This document shows, piece after piece, positions 44,748 to 54,271 of a stretch of 64,000 nucleotides of DNA; within the stretch, counting starts at the first letter, position 1, and the number at the start of each line of letters is the position of its first letter. Made by a program: the position numbers and the translations under genes. A model generated the notes under the pieces. The model was not told where the DNA came from, searched no databases, and was given only the letters and a program-made list of their open reading frames with translations. The DNA comes from DASPKX01 sp035627835 (lineage in GTDB: Bacteria > Verrucomicrobiota > Verrucomicrobiia > Limisphaerales > SXQI01), in the NCBI GenBank assembly GCA_035627835.1, contig DASPKX010000050.1, forward strand, positions 1-64,000, written 5' to 3'.

Positions 44748-47700
44748 TTACCGTGTGCGGACGCGATAGAACCGCGTGGAGTTATTCAACGGTTCAGTGA
44801 TCGTGTGGACGGTTCCGTCACCCGGAATGCTGCGGAGCAACCGCCACTCCGCTGAGAGAGCTGGATCCACATACTCCACGTCATGCTGCTGAGTTGGGGC
44901 TGTCTGCACCTTGAACACGAACACTTCATTCTGAATGGTTGGGTTCAAGAGCTGAACAGGAGCGCTCGCAGGAGCGTTGGTGCGTTGGGAAAAGAGGTTC
45001 ACAGCAGGTGATACCGATGTGAGCCCTTCCCGACTGACAGCTTCAACGGTGAGTCGGTGCGCGCCTTCTGGAACGCGATTCCAGCGGAACGTGAACGGCG
45101 CCTTTTGCGCTGACCCAATGACATTTGTGCCAGAGTAGAAGCGGACCTCACGAACCAAATCCGCGCTCACCCCGGCAGCAAGGACAGCGGTGAGATCGAT
45201 TGATGAGAGCGGCTCGATCGACGTGTAGTTGGCCGGAGCGCTTAAGCGAACCACGGGCGCGACCGCGTAGAATGTTTGGCACACAGAACTCAGGCCGCTA
45301 GGGCTGGTGGCGCGCAGTCGCACGGTGTGTGTGCCAAAGCCGACGGGGGTGCCTGCCGCGGGTGTTTGCTCGATTTTGATCTGTTCCAATGAGGCGCATG
45401 GGTCGAAGACAGCGAGAGTCTTCGTGAAATCAGGAATGACGCCACTGAAGTTTGTGACTGAAATTCCTGGAGGGCAATCGATCATCGGCGCTTGCTGCTC
45501 ATTCACGACCTTAGTTTCGCATTTTGTGTGTTCCTTCCCGTCGAAGACAGTGAGTGAGACGGTGTGATTGCCGGGCGGGAAGTTGTAAGTGAAGGCGACG
45601 ATGGCGCTGGTTGGCGGGCCGCCTGCGGGGACGTTGTTGGTTTGCATGGGCGACCCATTGACCCACCAGACTACCTGCAGTGCATTGCCGTTCGCATCCT
45701 GCACGAGGGCGTTCAACGTGACCGTGCTGCTCTGTCCTTTGCAAATTTGGACCGGCTCGGGGCACTGAACCTTAGGCGGCTCGTTTGGCCCTTGATCGTC
45801 ACTGCAAGGGTCGTTGTTGCAGCAGTCGATTGTAAGGTCATATAGCACGGGCGTAATGTCGGTGCATTGGCGGCGGGAGAACGTCACGCGCACTTCGAGA
45901 TATCGCCCGCGGATGCCGGTGCCGCAGAAGGTTGAGCCGTTTTTTATTGGGGTCCATGGCACAGTGGGCAATTGCATGACATCGTCATGCGCGCGCACTT
46001 CCACCGTTATTCCAGTGCCGGGTGGTTCCAGGCTGGTCCAACTGACAGTGCCCCAATCAATGCCCGGTGCGCCGCCATCATGAACGACATCCCAGAAGCC
46101 AGTTGCAGCGGTTGCCCCCACAGCGATGAAGCCAGTCATGTCGCTGTAGTTATAAGGTCCAGCGCCTGCACCCAGGTTCACGGAGAGGTCAATGGCTCCA
46201 AGCCCAGCTGCGAGAGTTGGATCAATGCGGCTGGCGCGATTGCCCCAGGATTCCGCGGCCCAGATTTTGCCGTTGGTGTCCACTGCCAGGCCCGTGACGC
46301 CCTGGAAGCCGTTCACGATGCCCACGATGTTGTGCGGGAACCCAGGGTTCGGCGCGAGGTGCCAGACCTGCGTTCCAAAAACCTGCGCAACCCACACATG
46401 ACCGTTCGCATCCACCGCGACGCCCTGGGCCATCCAAGGCTGCTGATAGACGCTGACCACATTTCCGGAAGGATCGAGTTCAAAGAGGTGGTAAGCGTTA
46501 TTAGTCCAGCCATTGCTCACCCAAATGTTACCCGTGCATTGATCAATCCCAAGGCCGTAGCTGCCACCTGTCACCGGGTTGATGTGAGTTCCCAACCCGG
46601 CGGGAGGAGGTGTGGGATTTGGAACCAGACGCATAAGATCGCCTGCGGACCAAAGGTTCCCGTTGCGATCCACCAGAGCGCCGTAGCCGCCCCAGTTGAA
46701 GTTGAACTGAGTGCCGGGAATTGGGAGGCCTGTGAATCCATCAAGCTTTTCGTGCGCGCGATTCCCGTTCCCGCCTACCCAGACGTCGTTGTTGGCATCA
46801 ATGGCAACAGCCCGCGTGCCTGTGCCGTTTACGCGAGTGTAGTTGATGATGAGTTCATCATCCGCGGTCGAGACGCCGCCAAGGCTATCCACGCTGCCAG
46901 TGTTGAGCCAGGAAAGGATGTCACCCAACCCGCGGGATGTTTTGATAAGCCCATCGCCATCGCGGTCCACTGCGCCAGAGTTGTAAGTAAACGGCGGCTT
47001 GAGATAGAGGCCGTTTGGATCAGCGTTTCCGGCTGCGTCCACTCTGGTGCCACCAAGAATTAGCGCCACGCGTGTGACGGAGCCCATGCCGCCGGAGCTT
47101 TCCGCTCGGTTCGACACCCAAACGTTGCCGTATCGATCCACCGTCGTGCGCGAGGGGTCTTTCGACATCCCATCTGGAGCGGTGCGGTACTCGCCAAGGA
47201 TCGCCCCGGTGTTGACGTCAATGCGGACCATCGTTCCCCGCTGCGAGGCTGCAATGTTCACGAAGGGGAATGGGGCCGTGCGGGGCGCGAACTGCAGTTG
47301 GTGCGCAACTGTGTTGTAGGTCACGTTCATGAGCGCGCCCTGCGCGAAGTCGGCGTTGAAAGTGTAAGTCGCTCCGTTGCAGCAAACGGGCAGGGTAACG
47401 CAATGGATGAACGCGCAACATTCACGCCATTGGCGATCATGAGCCATGACGAGGATGCAGAAGTTGGGGCTGCAGCCGGGAACAAGTTCCTGGATTGTGG
47501 CCGTGACATTGGTTGATTGGCCGGGCATTAGCGGCGGGTTTAACGTGATCGGCGCGATCCAATAGCAGTTTGTGTCGGGGACCAAATGCAGTTGCGTGAT
47601 TGGATCCGCGGAAAGGTTGCTGTAGGTGAACGTCCAGGTGTAGAAGCCCGGCTTTTCGGGATCGCACTTAATGCATTCGTCAGTGATCAGCCCGCAGCAT

Positions 47701-48746
47701 TCGGGAACTTCCAGGCATTTCTCAATGGTGCAGCACTCACGGAACTTCTCATCGTGGAAGCTGATGCGGAAGCAGAGTTGGGTGGAAACGATGTTGGAGA
47801 AAGTCAGCGTCAGGTTGGTGACCGCGCCCGGAGGGAGCGGGCTCCCGAGGGTCACCAGAGGGCCTGGAGTGACAATCGCGCCGACCGGCAGATCCATCAA
47901 AACCAAATATTTGATGTTCTCAGCGGTGTTGTTGGTTAGTGAAAAGGAATAACTGTACGATCCGTTCGGGAGACAATTAAAGGTTTCTTTGCCTATGGTG
48001 ACACACTCCTGCGGGCATTCCTCCTCGGTGATGCAGATGTTGTCATAGCCCACTTCCTCAGCAGGGTTCGAGGTAAAGTCGATTGGGAACTGAACGCCAG
48101 TGATGTTCGTCAGCATTGAGTTCCAAGCGGTCGCAGGCGCCCCATCCAGCATGTGCCACGAGCCGAAGCTATTCGCCGGCATATTTCCCCCCTGAAGGAA
48201 GGTGATGGGCGCACAAATTTTGTGCCATCCTGCGTTCGTGCCTCCATTTTCGGTGACGGTGAAGTTGGCGATGAACTGCGCGCGCACTGGAGGCTGCGGG
48301 CCGCAAGGGCCATCTGGATCGGAGAGGAGGATGAACGACGGCGTGATGTTCAGCGTGCTCGCGTTTGAGCCATCAACAAAGAGACGGAAATCGAAGCAGA
48401 ACGTCGAGCACCCCGCGGCAGCGATGCAACTCCAGTCACCTCGGAAACGCGCGAAGTTCTGGATGATCGAGGCGCCAGAGAGATCTCGCGCGTGGAGGTA
48501 AAAATCGTTCGCCGCTCCCGACGCCCCGGGACTCGCTATATTCAAACTCACCCCAGGATTGGGGAACTGGCACGGTAAATAACCGGTAAAACCTTCGAGA
48601 TCCTCGCCTTCATGGAACTCAATGCAAAACGGCTCCAGGCATGGGGTTCCTTGTTGAGCCCGTGCTTTGGTCATGACCAGAATGGTCAAAGCAAAGAGCA
48701 GGAGCCTGATTGGTGAGGTTAGTCCGAACCGCCGATAGATTTGCAT
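44748..48746 (-). CDS. Giant secreted protein with NHL/Vgb-type propeller and Ig/PKD-like domains
   Basis: 1332 residues. Signal peptide SPIRLLLFALTILVMTKARA. Residues 30-240 are a Cys-containing beta domain, then two or three Cys-rich repeated modules (about 240-470, with ECPQECVTIGKETFNCLPNGSYSY-type starts). A six-blade-like propeller of the virginiamycin-B-lyase/NHL kind follows (about 480-865): VDRYGNVWVSNR, IDANNDVWVGGNGN, VDANGHVWVAQVFG, VDTNGKIWAAESWG. A PKD/Ig-like pair follows (about 995-1075, then about 1165-1255, VREVRFYSGTNVIGSAQ). The C-terminus ends ADP-like VDPALSAEWRLLRS ... FYRVRTR. Single gene. No enzymatic residues are recognised. Confidence 0.87.
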   Translation of the reverse strand: MQIYRRFGLTSPIRLLLFALTILVMTKARAQQGTPCLEPFCIEFHEGEDLEGFTGYLPCQFPNPGVSLNIASPGASGAANDFYLHARDLSGASIIQNFARFRGDWSCIAAAGCSTFCFDFRLFVDGSNASTLNITPSFILLSDPDGPCGPQPPVRAQFIANFTVTENGGTNAGWHKICAPITFLQGGNMPANSFGSWHMLDGAPATAWNSMLTNITGVQFPIDFTSNPAEEVGYDNICITEEECPQECVTIGKETFNCLPNGSYSYSFSLTNNTAENIKYLVLMDLPVGAIVTPGPLVTLGSPLPPGAVTNLTLTFSNIVSTQLCFRISFHDEKFRECCTIEKCLEVPECCGLITDECIKCDPEKPGFYTWTFTYSNLSADPITQLHLVPDTNCYWIAPITLNPPLMPGQSTNVTATIQELVPGCSPNFCILVMAHDRQWRECCAFIHCVTLPVCCNGATYTFNADFAQGALMNVTYNTVAHQLQFAPRTAPFPFVNIAASQRGTMVRIDVNTGAILGEYRTAPDGMSKDPSRTTVDRYGNVWVSNRAESSGGMGSVTRVALILGGTRVDAAGNADPNGLYLKPPFTYNSGAVDRDGDGLIKTSRGLGDILSWLNTGSVDSLGGVSTADDELIINYTRVNGTGTRAVAIDANNDVWVGGNGNRAHEKLDGFTGLPIPGTQFNFNWGGYGALVDRNGNLWSAGDLMRLVPNPTPPPAGLGTHINPVTGGSYGLGIDQCTGNIWVSNGWTNNAYHLFELDPSGNVVSVYQQPWMAQGVAVDANGHVWVAQVFGTQVWHLAPNPGFPHNIVGIVNGFQGVTGLAVDTNGKIWAAESWGNRASRIDPTLAAGLGAIDLSVNLGAGAGPYNYSDMTGFIAVGATAATGFWDVVHDGGAPGIDWGTVSWTSLEPPGTGITVEVRAHDDVMQLPTVPWTPIKNGSTFCGTGIRGRYLEVRVTFSRRQCTDITPVLYDLTIDCCNNDPCSDDQGPNEPPKVQCPEPVQICKGQSSTVTLNALVQDANGNALQVVWWVNGSPMQTNNVPAGGPPTSAIVAFTYNFPPGNHTVSLTVFDGKEHTKCETKVVNEQQAPMIDCPPGISVTNFSGVIPDFTKTLAVFDPCASLEQIKIEQTPAAGTPVGFGTHTVRLRATSPSGLSSVCQTFYAVAPVVRLSAPANYTSIEPLSSIDLTAVLAAGVSADLVREVRFYSGTNVIGSAQKAPFTFRWNRVPEGAHRLTVEAVSREGLTSVSPAVNLFSQRTNAPASAPVQLLNPTIQNEVFVFKVQTAPTQQHDVEYVDPALSAEWRLLRSIPGDGTVHTITEPLNNSTRFYRVRTR

Positions 48747-48890
48747 AGTATTTCCCCGTCTGCCGCCACTCCCGTTGAGTTTGGAATGTGTTCAGGATGT
48801 CAGGAAATGGAGTGCTGAGTATCAGGGAAAGTATGGATGCAGAAGCAGGGGTGACTTCTCCGTCCAGAGTGGCTAATCGCGGTCGACGGA

Positions 48891-50372
48891 TCAGAGCCCG
48901 GCCATGAGACGCATCACGCGCTCTTCAGAAAGAGAAGCACGCTCCAGTTCACCGGCTATCTGGCCGTGGCGCATCACTAGAAGCCGGGTCGATAAAGCCA
49001 TGACTTCCGGCAGTTCAGAAGAGATGAGAAGAATAGCGCAGCCGTGGCAGGCGAGTTGATCGAGAAGTTGATGAATCTCCGCTTTGGCGCCCACATCCAC
49101 ACCGCGCGTCGGCTCATCGACGATCAAAGTTTTGCATTTTAGGGCGAGCCATTTGGCGAGGGCTATCTTCTGCTGGTTGCCGCCGCTCAACCCTGCGATG
49201 GGAGCATCAATGTGGGGTGTCTTTACCCGCAAACGGGCGGAGTATTCTTCCGCCAATGAGCGTTCTTTCCCGAGCTGGAGGAAGCCGCCGCGCGTTAAAG
49301 ATTTTAGCGCAGCCAGGGAAGTGTTCTCCCGACAGTTCATGGTGAGAACCAGGCCCAGCCGCTTGCGGTCTTCTGGAAGGAAGCCTAGCCCATGAGCAAG
49401 CGCTTCATCCACGGAACTGCCCTCAAGGCGCTTGCCAGCTACGTAAACCTCTCCCGTGGCTGCGGGGTCGAGGCCGAAGATTGCCTGCGCAGCTTCGCTC
49501 CGACCGGAGCCAATTAATCCAGCCATGCCGACGATTTCACCTTCACGTATCTGGAAAGAGAGATTGTTGAATTTTCCGGGAGAGCTGAGCTGCCGCACTT
49601 CGAGCAGGGCAGGCCCAGGGTTCCGTGAAACATGCGCTGGCGTGTAGGCGGCGAGTTCGCGCCCAATCATGTGCTGGATGACCCTGTCCGGAGATGTTGC
49701 TTCGCGCTTCTGCGTGGCGACATGACGGCCATCCCGCAGGACAGAGATAGTGTCGCAAAGATGGAAAATTTCCTCCATCCGATGGGACACATAGATGATG
49801 GTGATGCCGCGGCTTTGGAGCTGCGGAATGAGGCGGAAGAGCCGCTCGCTCTCAGCTGTGGACAAGGAGCTAGTGGGCTCGTCCATAACGATAACGCGCG
49901 CACCCGAACCGATTGCGGCAGCGATCTGCACGAGTTGCTCCTGCCCAGTCGAGAGGGCGCCGACCTGAGCATCAACATCGATGTCGGCTTGTATCTGCTC
50001 AAGCATCGCTGTTGCCTGCGCGCGCATTTGCCGTCGGTTGACCCATCCAGCGGCGCGCGGCAAATCACCGAGGCACAGGTTTTCGGCAACTGAGAGGTTG
50101 GGGCAAAACGCCAGTTCCTGGTGAACCATTGAAATCCCCAGGCGTCTTGCGGCCAGAGGATCCATGGGTTTTATCGGTTTGCCATCGAGCAGGATTTCGC
50201 CCGAATCGGCTCGATAAACTCCCGCCAGGATCTTCCCTAACGTGCTTTTGCCAGCGCCATTCTCGCCCATGAGCGCGTGGCAACTGCCGCGCTCAATCTC
50301 AAGCGAAACGTTGTCGAGCGCCTGGACGCCCGGGAAGCTCTTCGAAATATTTTGGAAGGCCAGGAAGGCCAT
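48891..50372 (-). CDS. Sugar ABC importer ATP-binding protein, two-domain (RbsA/MglA type)
   Basis: 493 residues with two ATPase halves. First half: Walker A GENGAGKST, signature LSTGQEQLVQIA, Walker B VIVMDEPTSSL. Second half: GLIGSGRSE (degenerate Walker A, as in RbsA), signature LSGGNQQKIALAKWL, and LIVDEPTRGVD. This double, CUT2-type ATPase energises uptake of pentoses/hexoses. Follows the binding-protein gene after 3 nt. Confidence 0.95.
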   Translation of the reverse strand: MAFLAFQNISKSFPGVQALDNVSLEIERGSCHALMGENGAGKSTLGKILAGVYRADSGEILLDGKPIKPMDPLAARRLGISMVHQELAFCPNLSVAENLCLGDLPRAAGWVNRRQMRAQATAMLEQIQADIDVDAQVGALSTGQEQLVQIAAAIGSGARVIVMDEPTSSLSTAESERLFRLIPQLQSRGITIIYVSHRMEEIFHLCDTISVLRDGRHVATQKREATSPDRVIQHMIGRELAAYTPAHVSRNPGPALLEVRQLSSPGKFNNLSFQIREGEIVGMAGLIGSGRSEAAQAIFGLDPAATGEVYVAGKRLEGSSVDEALAHGLGFLPEDRKRLGLVLTMNCRENTSLAALKSLTRGGFLQLGKERSLAEEYSARLRVKTPHIDAPIAGLSGGNQQKIALAKWLALKCKTLIVDEPTRGVDVGAKAEIHQLLDQLACHGCAILLISSELPEVMALSTRLLVMRHGQIAGELERASLSEERVMRLMAGL

Positions 50373-50375
50373 GGC

Positions 50376-51338
50376 TCATTTCGGGAGCCACTTTTCCCAA
50401 TTCTTGGAAAACTCAGCGACATTATCTTTAGTCACAGGGACGAGGTCGCTAACGTCCTTCGCTGACGCGGGATCTTTCTTCAGGTGCACTTTGTTGATGA
50501 TGTGCTCCACAGATCGATAGCCCCATTCATAGACCTGCTGCGCCAGAAGCAATTGGACGTGGCCGCTGCGCAAATAGGCCAGTTGAGCTGGGAGAGCATC
50601 CACCGAGACAACCTTTACAGTGCCGGGTGGCCACTTGAGGGCGTTGTCGGTGAAGAGAGGCCATCCGCCAATCATGGCCCAACCCGTGATGTCGGGGCTG
50701 GCCTGCATCACTTGCTCAATGCGGGCGGCTGCATCCTGAGGAGTTTCCTTGTGGTAGTAAGTGTCACGAACCTTGATGCCTGGATACTTTTTGGCGGCGT
50801 TTTTCACCCCCTGGACACGCTTTTGCAGGTTGGGAGCGTTTTGGTTGCCCGCGAGGATCGCGACGACGCCTTTGCCACCCATGAGCTTGGCCAGTTCGTC
50901 CATGACGCGCTCGCCACATTGGACATCGTCAATGGCGTAGGTGACGAACCGTTTGCTGTTTGGAGCATCAGAATCGAAAGTGGCGACGGGAACGCCGCGA
51001 CCGACCGCTTTGTTAATCGCGTCGGTGAGTTTGTTGGCGTCTGAGCAGCTGACGGCGATGCCATGAGCCCCGCTCAAAGTGAGCTGCTCGATGGCCTCGG
51101 CTTGCTTCTGGGCATCTTCTTCGTTTGGAGTTCGCCAATCGATCTTGATGTTGATGCCGTGCTTTTCCCCGAGTTCCTTGGCGGCTGCCAGCGCGCCCAC
51201 GCGAGCGGCTTGAAAAACAGGGTTGCCTTGGGATTTCGCGACCACGCCGACGGTATAGTTTTTGCCAGATTGGCCGCTCACGCCCAGGGGCAGCGCAAGG
51301 GCAAATGCCAACAGCAGACGAAGCAGAGATGGTTTCAT
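50376..51338 (-). CDS. Sugar ABC importer periplasmic binding protein (RbsB-like)
   Basis: 320 residues from ATG 51338, which puts a signal peptide (KPSLLRLLLAFALALPLGVSG) at the start; the longer frame would carry it inside. Peripla_BP-like fold: YTVGVVAKSQGNPVFQAARVGALAAAKELG, AISCSD-like AVSCSDANKLTDAINKAVGRGVPVATFDSDA. The sugar is not determinable. Lies between the permease (10 bp) and the ATPase (3 nt). Confidence 0.94.
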   Translation of the reverse strand: MKPSLLRLLLAFALALPLGVSGQSGKNYTVGVVAKSQGNPVFQAARVGALAAAKELGEKHGINIKIDWRTPNEEDAQKQAEAIEQLTLSGAHGIAVSCSDANKLTDAINKAVGRGVPVATFDSDAPNSKRFVTYAIDDVQCGERVMDELAKLMGGKGVVAILAGNQNAPNLQKRVQGVKNAAKKYPGIKVRDTYYHKETPQDAAARIEQVMQASPDITGWAMIGGWPLFTDNALKWPPGTVKVVSVDALPAQLAYLRSGHVQLLLAQQVYEWGYRSVEHIINKVHLKKDPASAKDVSDLVPVTKDNVAEFSKNWEKWLPK

Positions 51339-51348
51339 GGGCGGGAAT

Positions 51349-52488
51349 TTAGGCGTTCGCAGCGGCTGCGGCAAGGCGCCGTTTGCCCGCCCAGTTGTTC
51401 ACCTGGTCCAGGAGCACTGCAATGATCACGACCGCGCCGATGATGATCTGGCTATAGCTCTGGTCGATTCCAAGAATGACGATGCCCGTGGAAATCATCT
51501 GGATAATCAACGCTCCCAGGAGAGCCCCGAGAGCGGTGCCTTTTCCACCGGACAAACTTGCTCCCCCAATGACTGCTGCGGCGATCACGTTTAATTCATA
51601 GCCAGTCCCGTCAGCGGATGTTGCTCCGCCGTAGTAGCCGAGCGAGAGCAGGGCCGCGATCCCAACGGACAGCCCGGCCAAAATGTAAACGCCCAGTTTA
51701 ACCCGTGACACCCGGATGCCGCTGTAACGAGCCGCCAATTCGTTGCCACCAACGGCGTAAACCCGGCGTCCCGACGCCAGCCGTGCCAAATAGATCGCGC
51801 CGAGCAGTGTTACGATTGCGGTCACGACGAGAGGGACCAGCATCAATCCAGGGCCGACCTCGTGCCGCACGAGTTCGCGAAACTGGGTTGGGAAGCCGCC
51901 AATCGACTGGCCTTTGGTCACCACGAACGCAATGCCCCGGTAAATCGCCATTGTGCCAAGCGTGATGATGAAAGGATGCACGCGAAGGGCTGTGATCATC
52001 CCTCCGTTCAACAGCCCGCAAATCGTGGCGGAACCGACGCAAACACCGCTTCCAAGCAAGACGCCAACAATGGGAGAAGCTGCTGCAACTCCATCAGGGC
52101 CGTAGCGGCTAAAAACCATCGCGCCCAACACTGAGGCGAGGGCGTAAATGGATCCAACGGAGAGATCGATGCCGCCAGAGATAATTACAAGGGTGGCCCC
52201 AACCGCCATGATGGCGATGAAGCTAGTGTCTTTGGCGAGCTGGGTGAGCGTGTCGGCGTTCAGGAATTTATTCACTTCTTCCATCACCAACTCGCGGTCC
52301 CCGCTCGCGCTCTCAACGAACTTGGGCTGAAGTTGCCCCTGCGCATCGCGTTCCAGCACCGGCCGCTTCACTTTGCCGCCAAAGATCGCGAGGCAAACAC
52401 CAAGCACGAGAATTACGATGAGTAGGCCGCCTTCCTGCAGGCCGAAACCCTTTTTGCGCGCTGGAGCGGAACTCGAGGCAGTGGTCAC
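51349..52488 (-). CDS. Sugar ABC importer permease (RbsC type)
   Basis: 379 residues, about ten membrane helices. The LVIISGGIDLSVGSIYALASVLGAM motif and GGASLSGGKGTALGALLGALIIQMISTGIVILG are characteristic of the BPD_transp_2 (RbsC/XylH) family. An extra N-terminal cytoplasmic/periplasmic stretch of about 80 residues precedes the first shared helix. First gene of the three-gene operon; divergent from padR with 121 bp between. Confidence 0.95.
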   Translation of the reverse strand: MTTASSSAPARKKGFGLQEGGLLIVILVLGVCLAIFGGKVKRPVLERDAQGQLQPKFVESASGDRELVMEEVNKFLNADTLTQLAKDTSFIAIMAVGATLVIISGGIDLSVGSIYALASVLGAMVFSRYGPDGVAAASPIVGVLLGSGVCVGSATICGLLNGGMITALRVHPFIITLGTMAIYRGIAFVVTKGQSIGGFPTQFRELVRHEVGPGLMLVPLVVTAIVTLLGAIYLARLASGRRVYAVGGNELAARYSGIRVSRVKLGVYILAGLSVGIAALLSLGYYGGATSADGTGYELNVIAAAVIGGASLSGGKGTALGALLGALIIQMISTGIVILGIDQSYSQIIIGAVVIIAVLLDQVNNWAGKRRLAAAAANA

Positions 52489-52574
52489 GCGGCAGATTTA
52501 ATGAGAGAGCCTCCACCGTGCAAACAGCAAAGTTCACGCAAGGGTGATACCGAAACCTCCGCGAAGACCAGAAT

Positions 52575-52603
52575 TTGACATATATCCGCGACGGATATAT
52601 ACA
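52575..52603 (+). promoter_or_regulatory. padR promoter with built-in operator palindrome
   Basis: TTGACA (52575-52580), 17 nt, TATACA (52598-52603): a near-consensus vegetative promoter. Between and over these boxes lies a perfect inverted repeat of ATATATCCG and CGGATATAT (52580-52600, 3-nt centre CGA). The likely start of transcription falls at or beside the GTG at 52610. The operator is probably the binding site of the PadR protein itself. Confidence 0.8.
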
Positions 52604-52609
52604 ACGTGT

Positions 52610-52975
52610 GTGAGCAAAACAAAAACACCGCATGCCCCGCTGACTCCGGCTGTATTGCACATCCTGCTCGCGCTCTCAGGGCAGGAACGGCACGGCTACG
52701 GGATAATGAAGCAAGTGGAAGCCGACTCCAACGGCAAGGTGAAGATGGGGCCGGGGACGCTTTACGGTTCGATCGGACGCATGATCGATGCGGGCCTGAT
52801 TCGCGAGAGCGATAAGCGAGTGGACCCCAAACTGGATGACGAACGCCGCGTGTACTACAAACTGACTGCGCACGGGCAGCAGGCGCTGGAGGCCGAGCTT
52901 GAGAGATACCGTGAGATCATGGCCGTCGCGGAAGCCAAACAACTCTCAACCAGCGGAATGGTTTATGGATACTGA
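52610..52975 (+). CDS. PadR-family transcriptional regulator
   Basis: 121 residues from GTG 52610 (the upstream frame lies within the promoter, so that is not coding). PadR winged helix: LTPAVLHILLALSGQERHGYGIMKQVEADSNGKVKMGPGTLYGSIGRMIDAGLIRE, then RRVYYKLTAHGQQALEAELERYREIMAVAE. PadR proteins act as dimers and usually repress a nearby transporter or stress gene. The downstream membrane-protein gene overlaps its end by 11 nt and is a likely target. Confidence 0.93.
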   Translation: MSKTKTPHAPLTPAVLHILLALSGQERHGYGIMKQVEADSNGKVKMGPGTLYGSIGRMIDAGLIRESDKRVDPKLDDERRVYYKLTAHGQQALEAELERYREIMAVAEAKQLSTSGMVYGY

Positions 52976-53738
52976 ACGCTCACTCAACCGTTGGCGGAAG
53001 CTCTACGCCACATTGCTCAGGTGCTATCCACGGAAGCATAGGGAGCGGTTTGGGGAGGCGATGGAGCAAACTTTTAATGATCTGCTGCGCGACCGCCTTA
53101 AAAGCGGAAGATCGGTCGCTGCTTTGCTGCTCTGGATCTTTTTTGACGGTTTGGGGGGCGTTATGCGTGAGATCATGTCACATATTCTGAAGAGTCATCG
53201 AAGCAGTGTTTGGGTTGTAGTCGGCGTCCTTGGCATGCTGGCGATCCCGTTAAGCGCAAAAATCGTTGATCCCAACATGGGGTGGTCGGCGTTCGATTTT
53301 GTTTTGGCCGGAGCCCTCCTGCTGACTGCCGGCCTCGGATTCGACTTTCTGAGGAAACTGGGCGATTGGCGCTATAAGCTCGCTACCGCTATCGGTATCG
53401 GAGCGGCGCTCCTGCTGACGTGGGTAAACTTAGCGGTGGGGATAATCGGCAGTGAGAACAACCCTCTAAATCTTATGTTCGCTGGGGTGCTTGTGGTCGG
53501 AGTTTTCGGTGCCTTGTGGGCCCGCGTGCGTACGCGAGGAATGGCTCGGACCTTATTTTGCATGGCTCTCACCCACGCATTGGCTGCAGGTCTAGGCATA
53601 AGTGTGTGGCGGCCTGCGTTGAACACTGACGCGGCGCTTTGGAGCTTCGCGGTTGTTCTCATCGGAAACCTTGTCTTCATTCTGCTTTTCCTTGCGTCTG
53701 GGTTGCTGTTTCAGCGAGCCGGCCGCACCCTCACTTAG
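52965..53738 (+). CDS. Membrane protein co-transcribed with padR
   Basis: 257 residues from ATG 52965, overlapping padR by 11 nt. The N-terminus LLRCYPRKHRERFGEAMEQTFNDLLRDRLKSG matches the permease-prefix region found ahead of FtsX-type permeases. After it come about six hydrophobic helices (VWVVVGVLGMLAIPL; FVLAGALLLTAGLGFDFL; LATAIGIGAALLLTWVNLAVG; LMFAGVLVVGVFGALWA; ALTHALAAGLGIS; LWSFAVVLIGNLVFILLFLASGLLF). No ATPase is nearby. The role is not known; PadR operons often encode such proteins. Confidence 0.75.
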   Translation: MDTERSLNRWRKLYATLLRCYPRKHRERFGEAMEQTFNDLLRDRLKSGRSVAALLLWIFFDGLGGVMREIMSHILKSHRSSVWVVVGVLGMLAIPLSAKIVDPNMGWSAFDFVLAGALLLTAGLGFDFLRKLGDWRYKLATAIGIGAALLLTWVNLAVGIIGSENNPLNLMFAGVLVVGVFGALWARVRTRGMARTLFCMALTHALAAGLGISVWRPALNTDAALWSFAVVLIGNLVFILLFLASGLLFQRAGRTLT

Positions 53739-53863
53739 AACTACCTCGACCAAACATTCGATTAATTGCCGACCTGCAGGAGAAGCTGAGACAAGAATGA
53801 TTAGCCACAAAGAACACAAAATCAAAGGCAGACGATAAAGCGGGTCCGTGAAAGCGAACGCTG

Positions 53864-54235
53864 TTAATCCAGCACGTATTTCTTAATTTCAAATTTGAAG
53901 CTGCCGAAGTTGATAAGCAGCCCATGTCGCAGTCGTGAGGATCTAAGGTAACCGAGGAGTTGAGCGACGTGCTCGTCCGTGAATGCCCGACACGCTTTGA
54001 TTTCGACCAAAAGCTCCTCTCGGATAAGTAAGTCAGAGAAGTAATTGCCCAAGGGTGTTCCGTCCTCATCGTAAACCGCCAATGGGTGTTGCTGTCGGAC
54101 GGGGATTCCGATCTTCGTCAGGCGATGCGCCAAAGCGTTTTCGTGGATTTTCTCTAAATGACCATGTCCTAGATAACGATGAATTTCGTACGCAGTTTGT
54201 CGCACCTGATCACACAAAAGGTTGATTGGGAGCAC
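53864..54235 (-). CDS. GxxExxY protein (PD-(D/E)XK nuclease-like)
   Basis: 123 residues, the usual length of the TIGR04256 group. The name motif reads G25-HL-E28-KI-H31: Tyr is replaced by His. The body keeps the core: YEIHRYLG, FSDLLIREELLVEIKACRAFTDEHVAQLLGYLRSSRLRHGLLINFG, the part with E-x-K (VEIKA) as in restriction-nuclease folds. Function of the family is unknown. It is surrounded by inverted repeats (see the unit at 53804-54331) and has no neighbour partner. Confidence 0.85.
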   Translation of the reverse strand: MLPINLLCDQVRQTAYEIHRYLGHGHLEKIHENALAHRLTKIGIPVRQQHPLAVYDEDGTPLGNYFSDLLIREELLVEIKACRAFTDEHVAQLLGYLRSSRLRHGLLINFGSFKFEIKKYVLD

Positions 54236-54271
54236 GAGGAGGGTTCTAGCTCCTCAGGCGATAAAAGGAAA

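Noticed and set aside
45972..47063. 363-residue plus-strand frame opposite the giant NHL-type protein
   Set aside because: It is antisense to a clear propeller-coding frame and has no coherent domain or RBS; similar shadow frames occur over all the long genes.
52544..52609. Upstream extension of the PadR frame to 52544
   Set aside because: It lies over TTGACA/TATACA and the operator palindrome; the conserved PadR text starts right after GTG 52610.
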